64,000 bases of DNA from Tridacna crocea (Eukaryota > Mollusca > Bivalvia > Cardiida > Cardiidae): NCBI GenBank assembly GCA_943736015.1, contig OX031059.1, positions 17,670,001-17,734,000 on the forward strand, written 5' to 3'. The notes under the pieces were generated by a model. That model was not told where the DNA came from, did no database searches, and was given only the letters and a program-made list of their open reading frames with translations. Shown piece after piece: positions 36,001-37,957 of the stretch. Made by a program: the position numbers and the translations under genes. Numbering within the stretch: position 1 is the first letter of the stretch; the number at the start of each line of letters is the position of its first letter.

Positions 36001-37120
36001 TGTAGAAATTCCACTGTACTTCCTGTTGACTGTGATACCAGAGAAATAGATATTTTGTCATTTATACTTCCACATGTCAATAAAATACCAAACTGTAAGG
36101 TAAGTTTTGATGGTTTGTATGGTGTTTTACTCTTTATCAAACGACAAAATTATAGACTGGTCCAAATTTAAAGCATTTGCAGATGACAAAATAAATGTGA
36201 CTGATCAGTTGAGATTTGGTTTGGGAAGGGTAGAAAACATTGTGGGAAAAGGAGAAAATGCTGGTTACCAGCATTTTCTCCTTTTCCCACAATGTTTTCA
36301 AAAGGCTTCTTTCTCAGGGTTGTTAAAAGTTGGGATTGTGTAGTAAACTCTTTACCAAACAACAAAATTTTAAAGAAGTCTAAATTGAAAGCAGTATTTT
36401 CTTTTATTCCCTAAATGTTTATACCCTCGAAAAACGAATGTTTTGGGGGGGGGGGGGGGTGGGGGTATACTGGAATCAGCCTGTCTGTCTGTGTGTCCAT
36501 CCAACCTTGTGTCTGTCTGACTGTGTACAAAGTACTAGTAATTTTTTGTCGTGAACTCCTCCTACAGTTTTCCTTCAATTGTATTGAAATTTTCCACATG
36601 TATTGAAGATTTGCATAACGCAATTTTCAAGTGTCAACTCTTCCTGGTTGAGGATTGTTTGGGAAAGGGTTAATTGTATTTTTCCTTGCTGACTGTAAGG
36701 ATGTATCTTAACCCTTTACCAAACAACAAAATTTTAGACTGGTCCAAATTGAGAGTACTTGCAGATGACAAATTAAATTAACACAAGAATTTAAATTTGT
36801 TTCCGGCAGGGTAGAAAACAATGTGGGAAAAGGAGAAAATACAACCAATATTTTCTCCTTTTTTCCACAATGTTTTCAAAAGGCATCAGTTCTATCTCGT
36901 GGTCGTAAAAACTGGGGATTGTTTGGTAAAGGGTTAATTAAATAGCATGCATATCTTGGTTTTTCTGTTTCAGTCGGTGAATTTTTTTCTGAAAAAGAAC
37001 ATTGTTCGTTTGAGGGACATTGAACTCCTGACTGGGCTTAGATATTTAACAGAGACAGAATGGATGATTGGAGCTAGGAAGAGGACACATTTACCTGCAG
37101 AGTTATGGTCCTTTGATTGA
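1..37120 (+). CDS. ENPP: Tandem-module ENPP ectonucleotide phosphodiesterase gene (5' end outside window)
   Basis: Twenty exons with GT-AG borders encode the C-terminal half of one ENPP module (A, exons 1-4) and a whole second module (B, exons 5-20, about 688 residues). ENPP1-3 type enzymes are extracellular two-zinc phosphodiesterases that hydrolyse nucleotides such as ATP to AMP and pyrophosphate; they carry a catalytic domain followed by an inactive nuclease-like domain. Module B has both. Every splice phase is consistent from exon to exon, including the A to B junction (5194 to 7491, phase 2). No start codon, signal peptide or somatomedin-B exon was found between the modules, so one gene is favoured over two. 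The alternative is that module A stops at the TAA at 5196-5198 and module B is a separate gene whose first exon I failed to see. Family assignment is very sure; the single-gene model is moderately sure. Confidence 0.72.
81..275. mobile_element. Hairpin MITE family 2, copy at left edge
   Basis: The core 112-168 is a near-perfect palindrome (AGTGTAGATCAAGATCAGAC ... TTGATCTACAGTGT). Flanks share CTGAGCATGACT and GGGTTGATG with the better-bounded copy at 912-1116. Confidence 0.6.
559..691 (+). CDS. ENPP module A, exon A2 (nuclease-like domain)
   Basis: The acceptor is CTTTCAG at 552-558 and the donor is GTAAGA from 692. The exon encodes [12 protein letters not shown], then [13 protein letters not shown], which is the calcium-loop motif of the ENPP nuclease-like domain (acidic residues at alternating positions of the loop). 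It is 133 nt long with 2-nt entry and phase-2 exit, identical in length and phase to exon B14. The family's nuclease-like domain is structural and lacks nuclease catalysis. Confidence 0.9.
912..1116. mobile_element. Hairpin MITE family 2, TTAA-bounded copy
   Basis: TTAACCCTTAGGCTGCTTAG at one end and GGATAAGGGTTAA at the other give TTAA at both borders with inverted TTAACCCTTA ends. The core palindrome is built on ATCAGACTGCACAGAAC and its mirror. Confidence 0.68.
1822..3044. mobile_element. Tandem-array element bounded by a GGGAGCAT hairpin
   Basis: It starts ATGCTCCCCGAAGGGCGAGC, a hairpin, followed by a 'GTCCGTCTGTCCGTCC' run, and ends CGGGGAGCATAACCCGTTTC and ACTCTTGTTT. Inside are diverged units of about 170-190 bp recognisable by CACGGAAAAAGGGG. 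It occupies most of the intron between exons A2 and A3. Confidence 0.6.
3193..3352 (+). CDS. ENPP module A, exon A3 (nuclease-like domain)
   Basis: The exon encodes [19 protein letters not shown], then TRCSQ, a [12 protein letters not shown] segment and a terminal NNCM. The 'PTHFy.iv..C' and 'lsFvlPH' signatures are those of the ENPP C-terminal domain. It is 160 nt long, entered with 1 nt and left in phase 0, exactly like exon B15. The donor is ATG|GTATGC. Confidence 0.9.
3388..3616 (-). mobile_element. TTAA hairpin MITE family 1
   Basis: TTAACCCATTACCACACGAG at the left, TGGTAATGGGTTAA at the right, and a perfect hairpin core built on GGGAAAAGGAGAAAATGC with mirror at 3505-3556. It sits 36 bp after exon A3 and shares its right TTAA with the next copy. 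Confidence 0.82.
3613..3815 (+). mobile_element. TTAA hairpin MITE family 1, abutting copy
   Basis: Starts in the TTAA that ends the previous copy; AACAACCCTGAGAAAGAAGC begins it and AAGAGTTAA ends it. The first 14 or so bases of its inverted end are lost. Confidence 0.75.
4165..4275 (-). mobile_element. TTAA MITE family 1, half copy
   Basis: TTTAACTCTTTCCAAACAAT and the arm up to AGCAGAAAACCTGTAA. The hairpin is missing. Confidence 0.55.
4330..4695 (+). mobile_element. Two decayed TTAA MITE family 1 copies
   Basis: GGAGGCTTTTGAAAAACAAC with a hairpin variant near 4375-4415, then a second head AAACCTTCACCGAACAATTC at about 4503 with half a hairpin, ending near CTGGTAAAGTTTA. Confidence 0.5.
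4995..5194 (+). CDS. ENPP module A, exon A4: end of domain plus inter-module linker
   Basis: The acceptor is TTTTTTTCAAG. The exon encodes [20 protein letters not shown], then GLRLLTKF and [12 protein letters not shown], the conserved last helix and 'RtfLP' tail of ENPPs. It then goes on with [14 protein letters not shown], a Cys-containing linker absent from the terminal exons of module B and gene C, which stop about 18 residues earlier. The end is ambiguous. A strong donor GA|GTAAGT at 5195 gives phase 2 and joins cleanly to exon B1. If it is not spliced, TAA at 5196-5198 terminates the protein. The linker resembles the stretch just before the catalytic domain in ENPP1-3, which supports splicing. 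Confidence 0.82.
5209..5425 (-). mobile_element. TTAA hairpin MITE family 1
   Basis: TTAACCCTTTACCACACAAC begins 14 bp after the exon A4 donor, hairpin core 5324-5373, and end GGTAGAGGATTAA. Confidence 0.78.
5520..6154. other. Part of the inter-module intron without repeats
   Basis: I searched for a signal-peptide, transmembrane or somatomedin-B exon that could start a separate module B gene. No hydrophobic frame beginning with ATG and ending at a plausible phase-2 donor was convincing. Confidence 0.45.
6155..6366 (+). mobile_element. TTAA hairpin MITE family 1, ends decayed
   Basis: Hairpin core 6199-6253 with one central mismatch (GGTAACCATC). The right end GTAAAGAGCAA has lost its TTAA. 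Confidence 0.65.
6541..6769 (+). mobile_element. TTAA hairpin MITE family 1, complete copy
   Basis: TTAACCCATTACCACACAAT to GTAAAGAGTTAA, 229 bp. Core arms GTGAGAAAAGGAGAAAAT and mirror, with an AATGGTAACC centre. Confidence 0.85.
7208..7436 (+). mobile_element. TTAA hairpin MITE family 1, complete copy before exon B1
   Basis: TTAACTCTTTGCCACACAAT to TGGTAATGGGTTAA, 229 bp. It ends 55 bp upstream of exon B1, so it covers the expected branch-point neighbourhood. A partial copy (7083-7175) precedes it. Confidence 0.85.
7491..7656 (+). CDS. ENPP module B, exon B1: first metal ligand and catalytic threonine
   Basis: The acceptor is TTCTCCACAG. After one base that completes the previous codon it reads [17 protein letters not shown], then [14 protein letters not shown]. 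In ENPP enzymes the Asp of SFDGF binds zinc and the Thr of T-[KE]-T-[FY]-P-N is the nucleophile. Both are present (module residues 10 and 46), as is the Asn that stabilises the intermediate (residue 49). It exits in phase 0 at GTAAAG. TTAA-bounded hairpin MITEs end 55 bp upstream and start 22 bp downstream. Confidence 0.95.
7678..7906 (+). mobile_element. TTAA hairpin MITE family 1, complete copy after exon B1
   Basis: TTAATTCTTTACCACGTAAT to TGGTAATGAGTTAA, 229 bp, starting 22 bp past the exon B1 end. Confidence 0.85.
7941..8146 (-). mobile_element. TTAA MITE family 1, decayed copy
   Basis: TTAACTCTTTCTAGACTTGC to GTAAAGGGTTGA. The hairpin arms are weak. Confidence 0.55.
8657..8875 (-). mobile_element. 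TTAA hairpin MITE family 1
   Basis: GTAACCCTTTACCAGATGAC to GTGGTAAAGGCTTAA. Core 8772-8826 has a CATTCCCCAC substitution in one arm. Confidence 0.75.
9310..10330. mobile_element. Mollusc-type repeat with two 480-bp internal units
   Basis: A hairpin ATACCCCCCAAAACTC / GTTTGGGGGGTAT is followed by a GTCGGTCCGTCCGTCAGTC tract. Two direct copies (about 9365-9835 and 9875-10325) begin TTTGTCCGCTCTATTTCTC and end CGTAGCCCTTTTTTGT. Open frames in it are by-products of the repetition. Confidence 0.6.
10830..10943 (+). CDS. ENPP module B, exon B2 (catalytic domain)
   Basis: The exon begins [16 protein letters not shown], the family's '[11 protein letters not shown].N.myD' block whose first Thr comes from exon B1, and ends NPDWWKGEP. 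Both borders are in phase 0 (38 codons; donor CCT|GTAAGA). The motif lies near the substrate pocket in known ENPP structures. Confidence 0.95.
10960..11178 (+). mobile_element. TTAA hairpin MITE family 1
   Basis: TTAACCATTTATCACACAGT begins 17 bp after exon B2, and GTGGTAACAGGTTAA ends it in the same TTAA that starts the next copy. Confidence 0.8.
11175..11407 (+). mobile_element. TTAA hairpin MITE family 1, abutting copy
   Basis: TTAACCCATTACAACACAAT to GGTAAAGAGTTAA. The core has AAGTTAACAAGC at its centre. Confidence 0.8.
11877..13296. mobile_element. Tandem-array element, about eight 160-bp units
   Basis: After a head containing GACGGGACGTATTATGGGAT, units of about 160 bp repeat at roughly 11951, 12112, 12272, 12433, 12591, 12752, 12913 and 13077, each with CATAACTTTGTCATCT-like text and GTTATTTCCCTTTGATC. 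It ends GCCGCTCTTGTT at about 13296, 28 bp before exon B3. Later units are more diverged. Confidence 0.65.
13325..13440 (+). CDS. ENPP module B, exon B3 (catalytic domain)
   Basis: The exon encodes [19 protein letters not shown], then ADIHD and YTMQFDEG. It corresponds to the 'P(I/L)W.t....G.kS..ffWpGsd' block of ENPPs. The usual Pro-Gly after Trp is Phe-Gly here, a small departure. The acceptor is CACACAG after a tandem-repeat element that ends about 28 bp upstream. It exits in phase 2 at GTAAGA. Confidence 0.93.
13783..14011 (-). mobile_element. TTAA hairpin MITE family 1, complete copy
   Basis: TTAACTCATTAACAGACGAC to TGGTAATGGGTTAA, 229 bp. Confidence 0.82.
14020..14830. other. Intron stretch without recognised elements
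   Basis: AT-rich sequence between the MITE at 13783-14011 and that at 14838, with no supported exon. Confidence 0.4.
14838..15077 (+). mobile_element. TTAA hairpin MITE family 1, right end decayed
   Basis: TTAATTCTTAACCACACAAT, core around 14903-14955, right end near TTTAATAAAGAAT. It precedes exon B4. Confidence 0.65.
15155..15293 (+). CDS. ENPP module B, exon B4: zinc ligands Asp and His
   Basis: The exon encodes [20 protein letters not shown], then [20 protein letters not shown]. The Asp and His of 'PD..GH..GP' (module residues 166 and 170) are zinc ligands in the family and both are kept. It is entered with 1 nt that completes a Glu codon and left in phase 0 at CAG|GTATAG. Confidence 0.95.
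15315..15562. mobile_element. Hairpin MITE family 2, decayed copy
   Basis: It carries CAAGCTGCACATTCTGTGC, GTCTGATCTTGTTCTACATG and flanking AGTTATGCAGGGACC. One hairpin arm is decayed. Confidence 0.45.
15653..15881 (-). mobile_element. TTAA hairpin MITE family 1
   Basis: TTAACACTAAACCAAATGAC to GTGGTAAAGGGTTAA. One arm reads ATTATGGAAAAAGGAG. Confidence 0.78.
16093..16372. mobile_element. Short hairpin-headed repeat with GTCTGTC tract
   Basis: ACGCCCGAAGGGTCGTATTA heads a GTCTATCTGTCTGTCC tract, and the end reads GGGCATAATTATATGCGCC followed by CTCTTGTTTA. It is the same architecture as other repeats here, without the internal array. Confidence 0.45.
16472..16698 (+). mobile_element. TTAA hairpin MITE family 1
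   Basis: TTAACCCATTACCACACAAT to GGTAATGAGTTAA, with core mismatch CTCATTTTCC. Confidence 0.8.
16730..16870. mobile_element. Hairpin MITE family 2, partial copy
   Basis: TTTAACCCATAGAGAGCCTT starts it, and ATGCTGTCTGATCTTGATCT lies in the middle. The right end is unclear. Confidence 0.4.
16952..17100 (-). mobile_element. TTAA MITE family 1, half copy
   Basis: TTCGTACCAAACAACAACAT, then the right hairpin arm only (ATCAGCATTTTCCCC). Confidence 0.5.
17175..17283 (+). CDS. ENPP module B, exon B5: SDHG zinc motif
   Basis: The exon encodes [20 protein letters not shown], then [11 protein letters not shown] and the first base of the Gly codon. The Asp-His of 'SDHGM' (residues 213 and 214) ligates the second zinc in ENPPs. 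The acceptor lies in a TTTTTTTTCCAG tract and the donor is G|GTAAAA (phase 1). Confidence 0.95.
17357..17628 (+). mobile_element. tRNA-derived SINE
   Basis: Box A TGGCTCAGTGGTGAG begins at 17368 and box B GGTTGTGAGTTTGATATC at about 17404. The tail GTGGCGTTAAATCC followed by CAACCAACCAACC is typical of SINEs in molluscs. It lies in the intron after exon B5. Confidence 0.8.
17940..18070 (+). mobile_element. TTAA MITE family 1, right half
   Basis: Starts at the hairpin apex TCTGGTAACCAGCATTTTCT and runs to ATTTAGTAACGAGCC. The left half is absent. Confidence 0.55.
18075..19624 (+). mobile_element. TTAA hairpin MITE (family 1) interrupted by the hAT-like element
   Basis: The right half of a family 1 copy resumes at 19565 with CTGCAAATGCATTCAAT and ends GTAAAGTTAA. 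Its left part lies before 18109. Confidence 0.6.
18117..19564. mobile_element. hAT-like non-autonomous DNA transposon, nested in a TTAA MITE
   Basis: The 1448-bp element has terminal inverted repeats TAGGGATGGCAACGAGT and its complement, flanked by an 8-bp duplication CTGCAAAT (18109-18116 and 19565-19572). An 8-bp duplication and 'AGGGaTGGCAA' ends are hAT hallmarks. Subterminal DNA is full of GAGTACTCG palindromes. No transposase frame is present. It sits inside the GTCTGCAAATGC segment of a first-family MITE, which it splits. Confidence 0.82.
19650..19796 (+). CDS. ENPP module B, exon B6 (catalytic domain)
   Basis: The exon completes SDHGM and continues [18 protein letters not shown], then a VAFLGTTG segment and VVVPNKD. 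It is entered with 2 nt and left in phase 1 at GTATTG. It corresponds to the variable region after SDHG in ENPP1-3. The acceptor (CTAAG) is weaker than in the other exons. Confidence 0.9.
19934..20138 (+). mobile_element. TTAA hairpin MITE family 1
   Basis: TTAACCCTTAACAACCCTGA to AATGATTAA. The core is shortened to AGAAGAAAATGC and its mirror. Confidence 0.68.
20388..20570 (-). mobile_element. TTAA MITE family 1, decayed
   Basis: CTGCAGACGACAAATTTGAA, GCTTGTTACCAACATGTTCT and TTTGCCACAATGTTTTCAAA are recognisable. Confidence 0.45.
20999..21152 (+). CDS. ENPP module B, exon B7 (catalytic domain)
   Basis: The exon encodes [20 protein letters not shown], then [20 protein letters not shown]. 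It matches the ENPP stretch 'lP.r.hy..n.RigdivL...' that precedes the last metal-binding His. It is entered with 2 nt and left in phase 2 at AG|GTTTGT. The acceptor follows a T-rich tract ending TATTTAG. Confidence 0.92.
21186..21405 (-). mobile_element. TTAA hairpin MITE family 1, decayed end
   Basis: CTTTTACCAAACAATAAATT begins 30 bp after exon B7. The core centre has changed to TTGTTCGTAACATGC. Confidence 0.6.
21465..21689 (-). mobile_element. TTAA hairpin MITE family 1
   Basis: TTAACTCTTTACCACACAAG to TGGTAATGGGTTAA. Perfect core except one T insertion (CTCCTTTTTCCAC). Confidence 0.82.
21780..22007 (-). mobile_element. TTAA MITE family 1, diverged
   Basis: CATCTGCTGGATGACAAATT and a core AATGCTGGTTAACAAAATTT, ending GTGAAGTGTTAA. 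The next copy starts at that TTAA. Confidence 0.55.
22004..22170 (-). mobile_element. TTAA MITE family 1, left half abutting the previous
   Basis: TTAACTCCTTACGAAATGAT to CGGAAAAGGAGAAAAAATTG. It stops within the hairpin. Confidence 0.55.
22180..22409 (+). mobile_element. TTAA hairpin MITE family 1, complete copy
   Basis: TTAACCCATTACCACACAGT to TGATAAAGGGTTAA, 230 bp. Confidence 0.83.
22515..22732 (+). mobile_element. TTAA hairpin MITE family 1
   Basis: CCACTCTTTACCACACAATT to GGTAAAGGGTTAA. The left TTAA has changed to TCCA. Confidence 0.72.
22790..22980 (-). mobile_element. TTAA MITE family 1, decayed
   Basis: TCTTTGCAGATGACAATTTC, core GGTTACTAGCATTTTC, end TGTGTGGTAATGTATTTTAA. It ends about 28 bp before exon B8. 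Confidence 0.6.
23009..23075 (+). CDS. ENPP module B, exon B8: last zinc-binding His
   Basis: This short exon (67 nt) encodes [20 protein letters not shown] and a final MR. The His of 'G.HGyD....M' (module residue 327) is the remaining zinc ligand and is present. Acceptor ATTTTCAG, donor GTGAGT, phase 0 exit. Confidence 0.93.
23160..23425. mobile_element. Hairpin MITE family 2, duplicated head
   Basis: The head CATCTAACCATTAG-GCTATTAACC is present twice (23143 and 23230), before AGATCAGACTGCAGAAAAGG and AGTCTGATCTTTGACCCAC. Confidence 0.5.
23800..24028 (+). mobile_element. TTAA hairpin MITE family 1, complete copy
   Basis: TTAACTCTTTATCACACGAT to AGTAAAGAGTTAA, 229 bp. A strongly decayed copy (23620-23775) lies just upstream. 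Confidence 0.8.
24133..24220 (+). CDS. ENPP module B, exon B9 (catalytic domain end)
   Basis: The exon encodes [20 protein letters not shown], then NIELYNIMS, the very conserved 'iF.a.GPaFk......F.niEvYnlm' block of ENPPs. It exits in phase 1 at G|GTACAT, and the next exon completes an Asp codon. Confidence 0.95.
24252..24712. mobile_element. Repeat with ATACTGCAAAG ends, copy 1
   Basis: TAGTATACTGCAAAGTTTAA near 24348 and TTTCTTTGCAGTATAATAAA near 24690 are inverted ends of a unit of about 360 bp. Just before it lies GGTGGCAGGGGACTTGGAAA. The whole is similar to the reverse of 60942-61437. Confidence 0.6.
25084..25300 (+). mobile_element. TTAA hairpin MITE family 1, shortened right end
   Basis: TTAACTCTTTATCATACAAT. 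The right end ATTTTGTTGTTAA lacks the usual TGGTAAAG. Confidence 0.72.
25596..25819 (+). mobile_element. TTAA hairpin MITE family 1
   Basis: TTAACTCATTACAAAACAAT to GGTAATGAGTTAA. One apex base differs between arms (GATGGTAACCAGC). Confidence 0.8.
26095..26318 (+). mobile_element. TTAA hairpin MITE family 1, right end decayed
   Basis: TTAACCCTTTACCACATAAT; the core has GCCGGTAACCAGC; the right end is TTGGTAAAGACAA. Confidence 0.75.
26470..26630 (+). CDS. ENPP module B, exon B10 (linker to nuclease-like domain)
   Basis: The exon encodes [20 protein letters not shown], then [18 protein letters not shown]. The 'l.l.PapNNGT.g.l...L' motif closes the ENPP catalytic domain, and the Cys-rich CSC stretch matches the linker to the nuclease-like domain in ENPP1-3. 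Acceptor TTTACACAG, donor AGT|GTGAGT. A MITE copy starts about 70 bp downstream. Confidence 0.94.
26698..26923 (+). mobile_element. TTAA hairpin MITE family 1 after exon B10
   Basis: ATCCTTTACCACACAATGCC to GGTAAAGGGTTAA. It starts 67 bp past exon B10. Confidence 0.76.
26975..29280. mobile_element. Tandem-array element, about 15 units of 145 bp, AGCTCACC/GGGCCATC ends
   Basis: It begins AGCTCACCTGAGCATGAAGT, where GAGCA...TGCTC forms a hairpin, and ends GGGCCATCATGGCCCTCTTG, another hairpin. Between them run about 15 units of about 145 bp, marked by CTCTAGAGGCCACATTTTCA, GATGATATCT and CTAGGTCACTAGGTCAAAT. Central units are similar and edge units diverged. Element ends of this kind are abundant in bivalve genomes; a Helitron-like origin is possible but unproven. 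Confidence 0.7.
29297..29480 (+). mobile_element. TTAA MITE family 1, partial
   Basis: GTAACGACCATGAGGAAGAG, core ACTGGTAACGAGC. The left end is cut by the tandem-array element that ends at 29280. Confidence 0.6.
29894..30055 (+). CDS. ENPP module B, exon B11 (nuclease-like domain start)
   Basis: The exon encodes [20 protein letters not shown], then [20 protein letters not shown] and a final LATPKQ. It is 162 nt, phase 0 at both ends (donor CAA|GTATTA). Position and 'l....y..G' spacing fit the start of the ENPP nuclease-like domain, but conservation is low, so the call rests partly on phase and neighbouring exons. A MITE begins 13 bp after the donor. Confidence 0.83.
30068..30259 (-). mobile_element. 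TTAA MITE family 1, deleted arm
   Basis: TTACTCTTTACCAGATAATC begins 12 bp past exon B11, and the right hairpin arm is missing after GGTTACCAAT. Confidence 0.62.
30321..30542 (+). mobile_element. TTAA hairpin MITE family 1, variant core
   Basis: TTAACTCTTTACAAAACAAT. The core centre is ATACTTGTGACGAGCAT and the outer arms are weaker. A half copy (30280-30318) precedes it. Confidence 0.6.
30700..31019 (+). mobile_element. tRNA-derived SINE, second type
   Basis: Box A-like GCATAGCTCAATAGTATAGC at 30710 and box B GGGTTTGATCCCCAC at about 30772-30786 are followed by a conserved-looking core (GGATGAGACATTAAACTGAGG) and a tail of ATAAATAAATGC and ATCAATCAATC repeats. It lies in the intron after exon B11. 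Confidence 0.75.
31040..31290 (+). mobile_element. SINE body of the third type (head decayed)
   Basis: GACAGTCATTGCGACAGAAT, GATTATGTGGGAAA, CAGCCAGTGGCTTG and GGAAAGCATGGATTAGTGG are shared with 49443-49710, 54925-55105 and 57235-57460. Confidence 0.55.
31407..31530 (+). CDS. ENPP module B, exon B12 (nuclease-like domain)
   Basis: The exon encodes [20 protein letters not shown], then [12 protein letters not shown] and IHLFHP. It corresponds to the ENPP segment with a '..C...D.R......C..Y' pattern just before the 'LyPp' turn. Acceptor TTTTGCAG, donor G|GTAGGG, phase 1. Confidence 0.87.
31545..31695 (+). mobile_element. TTAA MITE family 1, left half
   Basis: TTATCAAACAATCCTACG, core AAATGCTGGTTTTCAGCATTT. 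The right end is replaced by the next copy. Confidence 0.55.
31698..31900 (-). mobile_element. TTAA MITE family 1, one hairpin arm deleted
   Basis: TTCACTCTTTACCAAACAGC to TGGTAATGGGTTAA. Only GGTTACCAGCATTTTCTCC remains of the hairpin. Confidence 0.7.
31995..32212 (-). mobile_element. TTAA hairpin MITE family 1
   Basis: TTAACTCTTTACCAAATGAC to TTGGTAAAGGGTTAA. The outer part of one arm is deleted (CTTTTCCTAAAAGG). Confidence 0.78.
32425..32560. mobile_element. Hairpin MITE family 2, partial copy
   Basis: GTCAAAGATCAGACTGCACA and TGCAGTCAGATCTTGATCTA form the palindromic core. It lies just before exon B13. Confidence 0.5.
32588..32668 (+). CDS. ENPP module B, exon B13 (nuclease-like domain)
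   Basis: The exon encodes [20 protein letters not shown] and then MYNGFFN. 'sNlVPMY..F' is an ENPP1-3 signature. It is entered with 2 nt and left in phase 1 at A|GTAAGT. The partial exons A1 and C-3 carry the same block. Confidence 0.93.
33003..33152. mobile_element. Foldback hairpin repeat
   Basis: TCTATCATGGTATATCGTTC and onward to ATGAGGCGCAATTAATA is mirrored by ATTGTGCCTCATAACTC and GCAATAAACCACGATAGA. Inverted arms of about 55 bp surround a loop of about 40 bp. It directly abuts the TTAA of a family 1 MITE at 33156. Confidence 0.65.
33156..33364 (+). mobile_element. TTAA MITE family 1, hairpin apex deleted
   Basis: TTAACCCTTTACCAAACAAT to GGTAAAGAGTTAA. The core jumps from GAGAAAATGC to TTTTCCCACAATG, losing about 20 bp at the apex. 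Confidence 0.75.
33651..33778. mobile_element. Foldback hairpin repeat, second type
   Basis: AGTCTTATTCTCCAAGGTTT at the left is mirrored by AAAATTGGAGAATAAGAC at the right. Arms of about 60 bp are imperfect and meet near GGTTTAATTAG. Confidence 0.62.
33788..34016 (+). mobile_element. TTAA hairpin MITE family 1 with changed but still perfect hairpin
   Basis: TTAAGCCTTTACTCCACAG to GGTAAAGGGTTAA. Both arms read GTGGCAAAAGGTGAAATTGC and its exact mirror around CTCGTGACGAG, so substitutions occur in matching pairs. Confidence 0.75.
34095..34285 (-). mobile_element. TTAA MITE family 1, one arm deleted
   Basis: TTAACTCTTTACCAAACAAC to TGGTAATGGGTTAA. The left hairpin arm is gone. Confidence 0.7.
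34388..34597. mobile_element. Hairpin MITE family 2 copy
   Basis: TTAACCCTTCTACTGCTCAA at the left, the core CAAGATCAGACTGCACACTC and mirror, and CAGCGTAGGGATTAA at the right. Confidence 0.58.
34838..34952 (-). mobile_element. TTAA MITE family 1, short remnant
   Basis: GAAAACATTGTGGAAAGTGG, a hairpin with a shortened apex (AAATTTCTCG), and GTGTGGTAAAGG. It ends about 30 bp before exon B14. Confidence 0.5.
34981..35113 (+). CDS. ENPP module B, exon B14: calcium-loop motif
   Basis: The exon encodes [20 protein letters not shown], then [16 protein letters not shown]. The D-x-D-x-N-G-x-x-D loop (module residues 571-579) is the EF-hand-like calcium site of ENPP nuclease-like domains. It is 133 nt with phase-2 exit at GA|GTAAGT, as in exon A2. 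Confidence 0.95.
35114..35729. other. Intron after exon B14, mostly unique
   Basis: It holds one degenerate MITE head (CATTTTACCACACAATCCAG near 35245) and AT-rich unique sequence. I found no additional exon. Confidence 0.45.
35730..35915 (+). mobile_element. Short repeat ending GACAGCTCTAGTTT
   Basis: Begins TATACTCCCACTAAATGAAT, continues with GTCTGTCTGTGTACATAATA, and ends TCACATTCAGTGACAGCTC. It sits about 25 bp before exon B15. Relatives are at 36421-36655, 53462-53762 and 63388-63552. Confidence 0.5.
35940..36099 (+). CDS. ENPP module B, exon B15 (nuclease-like domain)
   Basis: The exon encodes [20 protein letters not shown], then [20 protein letters not shown] and [13 protein letters not shown]. 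'PTHFF.il..C' and 'l.FilPH' are ENPP C-terminal signatures. It is 160 nt, as in A3. A short repeat of the mononucleotide/'gtctgtct' type ends about 25 bp upstream. Confidence 0.95.
36126..36350 (-). mobile_element. TTAA hairpin MITE family 1
   Basis: TTTACTCTTTATCAAACGAC begins 27 bp past exon B15. The core is perfect and the right end GTGTAGTAAAC runs into a second partial head (CTCTTTACCAAACAAC). Confidence 0.72.
36421..36655 (+). mobile_element. Short repeat with G-run and GTCTGTC tract
   Basis: ATACCCTCGAAAAACGAATG, then a run of about 20 G near 36445-36464, GGGTATACTGGAATCAGCCT, and GTCTGTCTGTGTGTCC. It shares TTTTCAAGTGTCAACTCTTC with 53.6 kb. Confidence 0.5.
36708..36937 (-). mobile_element. 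TTAA hairpin MITE family 1 before exon B16
   Basis: TTAACCCTTTACCAAACAAC to TTGGTAAAGGGTTAA. The apex is deleted to ATACAACCAATAT. It ends 36 bp before exon B16. Confidence 0.78.
36974..37120 (+). CDS. ENPP module B, exon B16: terminal exon with stop
   Basis: The exon encodes [20 protein letters not shown], then [20 protein letters not shown] and PAELWSFD followed by TGA (37118-37120). It is 147 nt, the same as the terminal exon of gene C. Both end with '(A/T)ELWS(F/M)D' and a stop, unlike exon A4, which runs on into a linker. A MITE copy ends 36 bp before this exon. Confidence 0.96.
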   Translation, partial: SVNFFLKKNIVRLRDIELLTGLRYLTETEWMIGARKRTHLPAELWSFD

Positions 37121-37260
37121 AGCAATGAACACAAGACTTTTGGTTGAAATCCATGAATTGTTGACTAAACAATTTAGTATGCTGCCTTAGTGTTTTAGCA
37201 ATCTTTAAGCAGGCTTTTTTAAAGACCTAACAAAAGCTGTTGTCAAAAGCTGATAAAAAA

Positions 37261-37266
37261 AATAAA
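37261..37266 (+). promoter_or_regulatory. Candidate polyadenylation signal AATAAA
   Basis: AATAAA lies 141 bp after the module B stop codon and is the first in-orientation hexamer I noticed there. In AT-rich DNA such hexamers arise often, so this is only a candidate. Confidence 0.4.
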
Positions 37267-37500
37267 GGACATAATGGTAAAGAACAAGAAAGAGTGTACT
37301 TCTGTAGGATTTTAACTAGGATTGTCTCCTTTTCCCATGTCTTATACTATTTCAAAGACCAAAAGCATCATCTGAGCTATTTTTATGTTGTCATCTGCAT
37401 ATGACGTAACTTGGTTAGGTCAAGAATTTTGTGGTATGGTTTTTTATTTTGTTTGATAGTTATACTTGTATAGTGATTGATAAAGGAAGCTGTAAACTGC

Positions 37501-37729
37501 TTACCCCTTTCCCAAACAATCCCTGGTTTTTACGGGTCAGGAATAGAAGCCTTTTGAAAACATTGTGGGAAAAGGAGAAAATGCTGGTAACCAGCATTTT
37601 CTCCTTTTCCAACAATGTTTCCTTACCTGCTAGAAACAAATTTTGCATTTTCAATAACATTAATTTTATCGTCTGCAAGTGCTTTCAGTTTGAACCAGTC
37701 TAGAATTTTGTCGTTTGGGAAAGGGTTAC
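37501..37729 (+). mobile_element. TTAA hairpin MITE family 1, downstream of the gene
   Basis: TTACCCCTTTCCCAAACAAT to GGGAAAGGGTTA. Both ends share the CCCTTTCCC variant, so the inverted repeats changed together. Confidence 0.75.
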
Positions 37730-37957
37730 TCTTACAAAAAGTCCATATATAAAATTTTAAACACCACCCCTCTAATGGCACTTCTATTACTGTTCTGGTT
37801 GCTCAGCAGAGGTTGAGTATATAGCTCTAACCTATTGTGTTAGATTGTTGCTAGGATTTACAAAATGTATGAGTGATTTGTATGAGAAAAGCTAGCATAG
37901 AAATATACAATAACACTAATAAAACTGACAATATGTTGCCTGTTTGTTATTGTCGTT

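Noticed and set aside
36445-36464. Poly-G run as a quadruplex signal
   Set aside because: It is a mononucleotide tract inside a repeat; similar C or G runs at 41748, 44350, 58572 and 63517 sit in the same kinds of repeats and may vary in length through sequencing.
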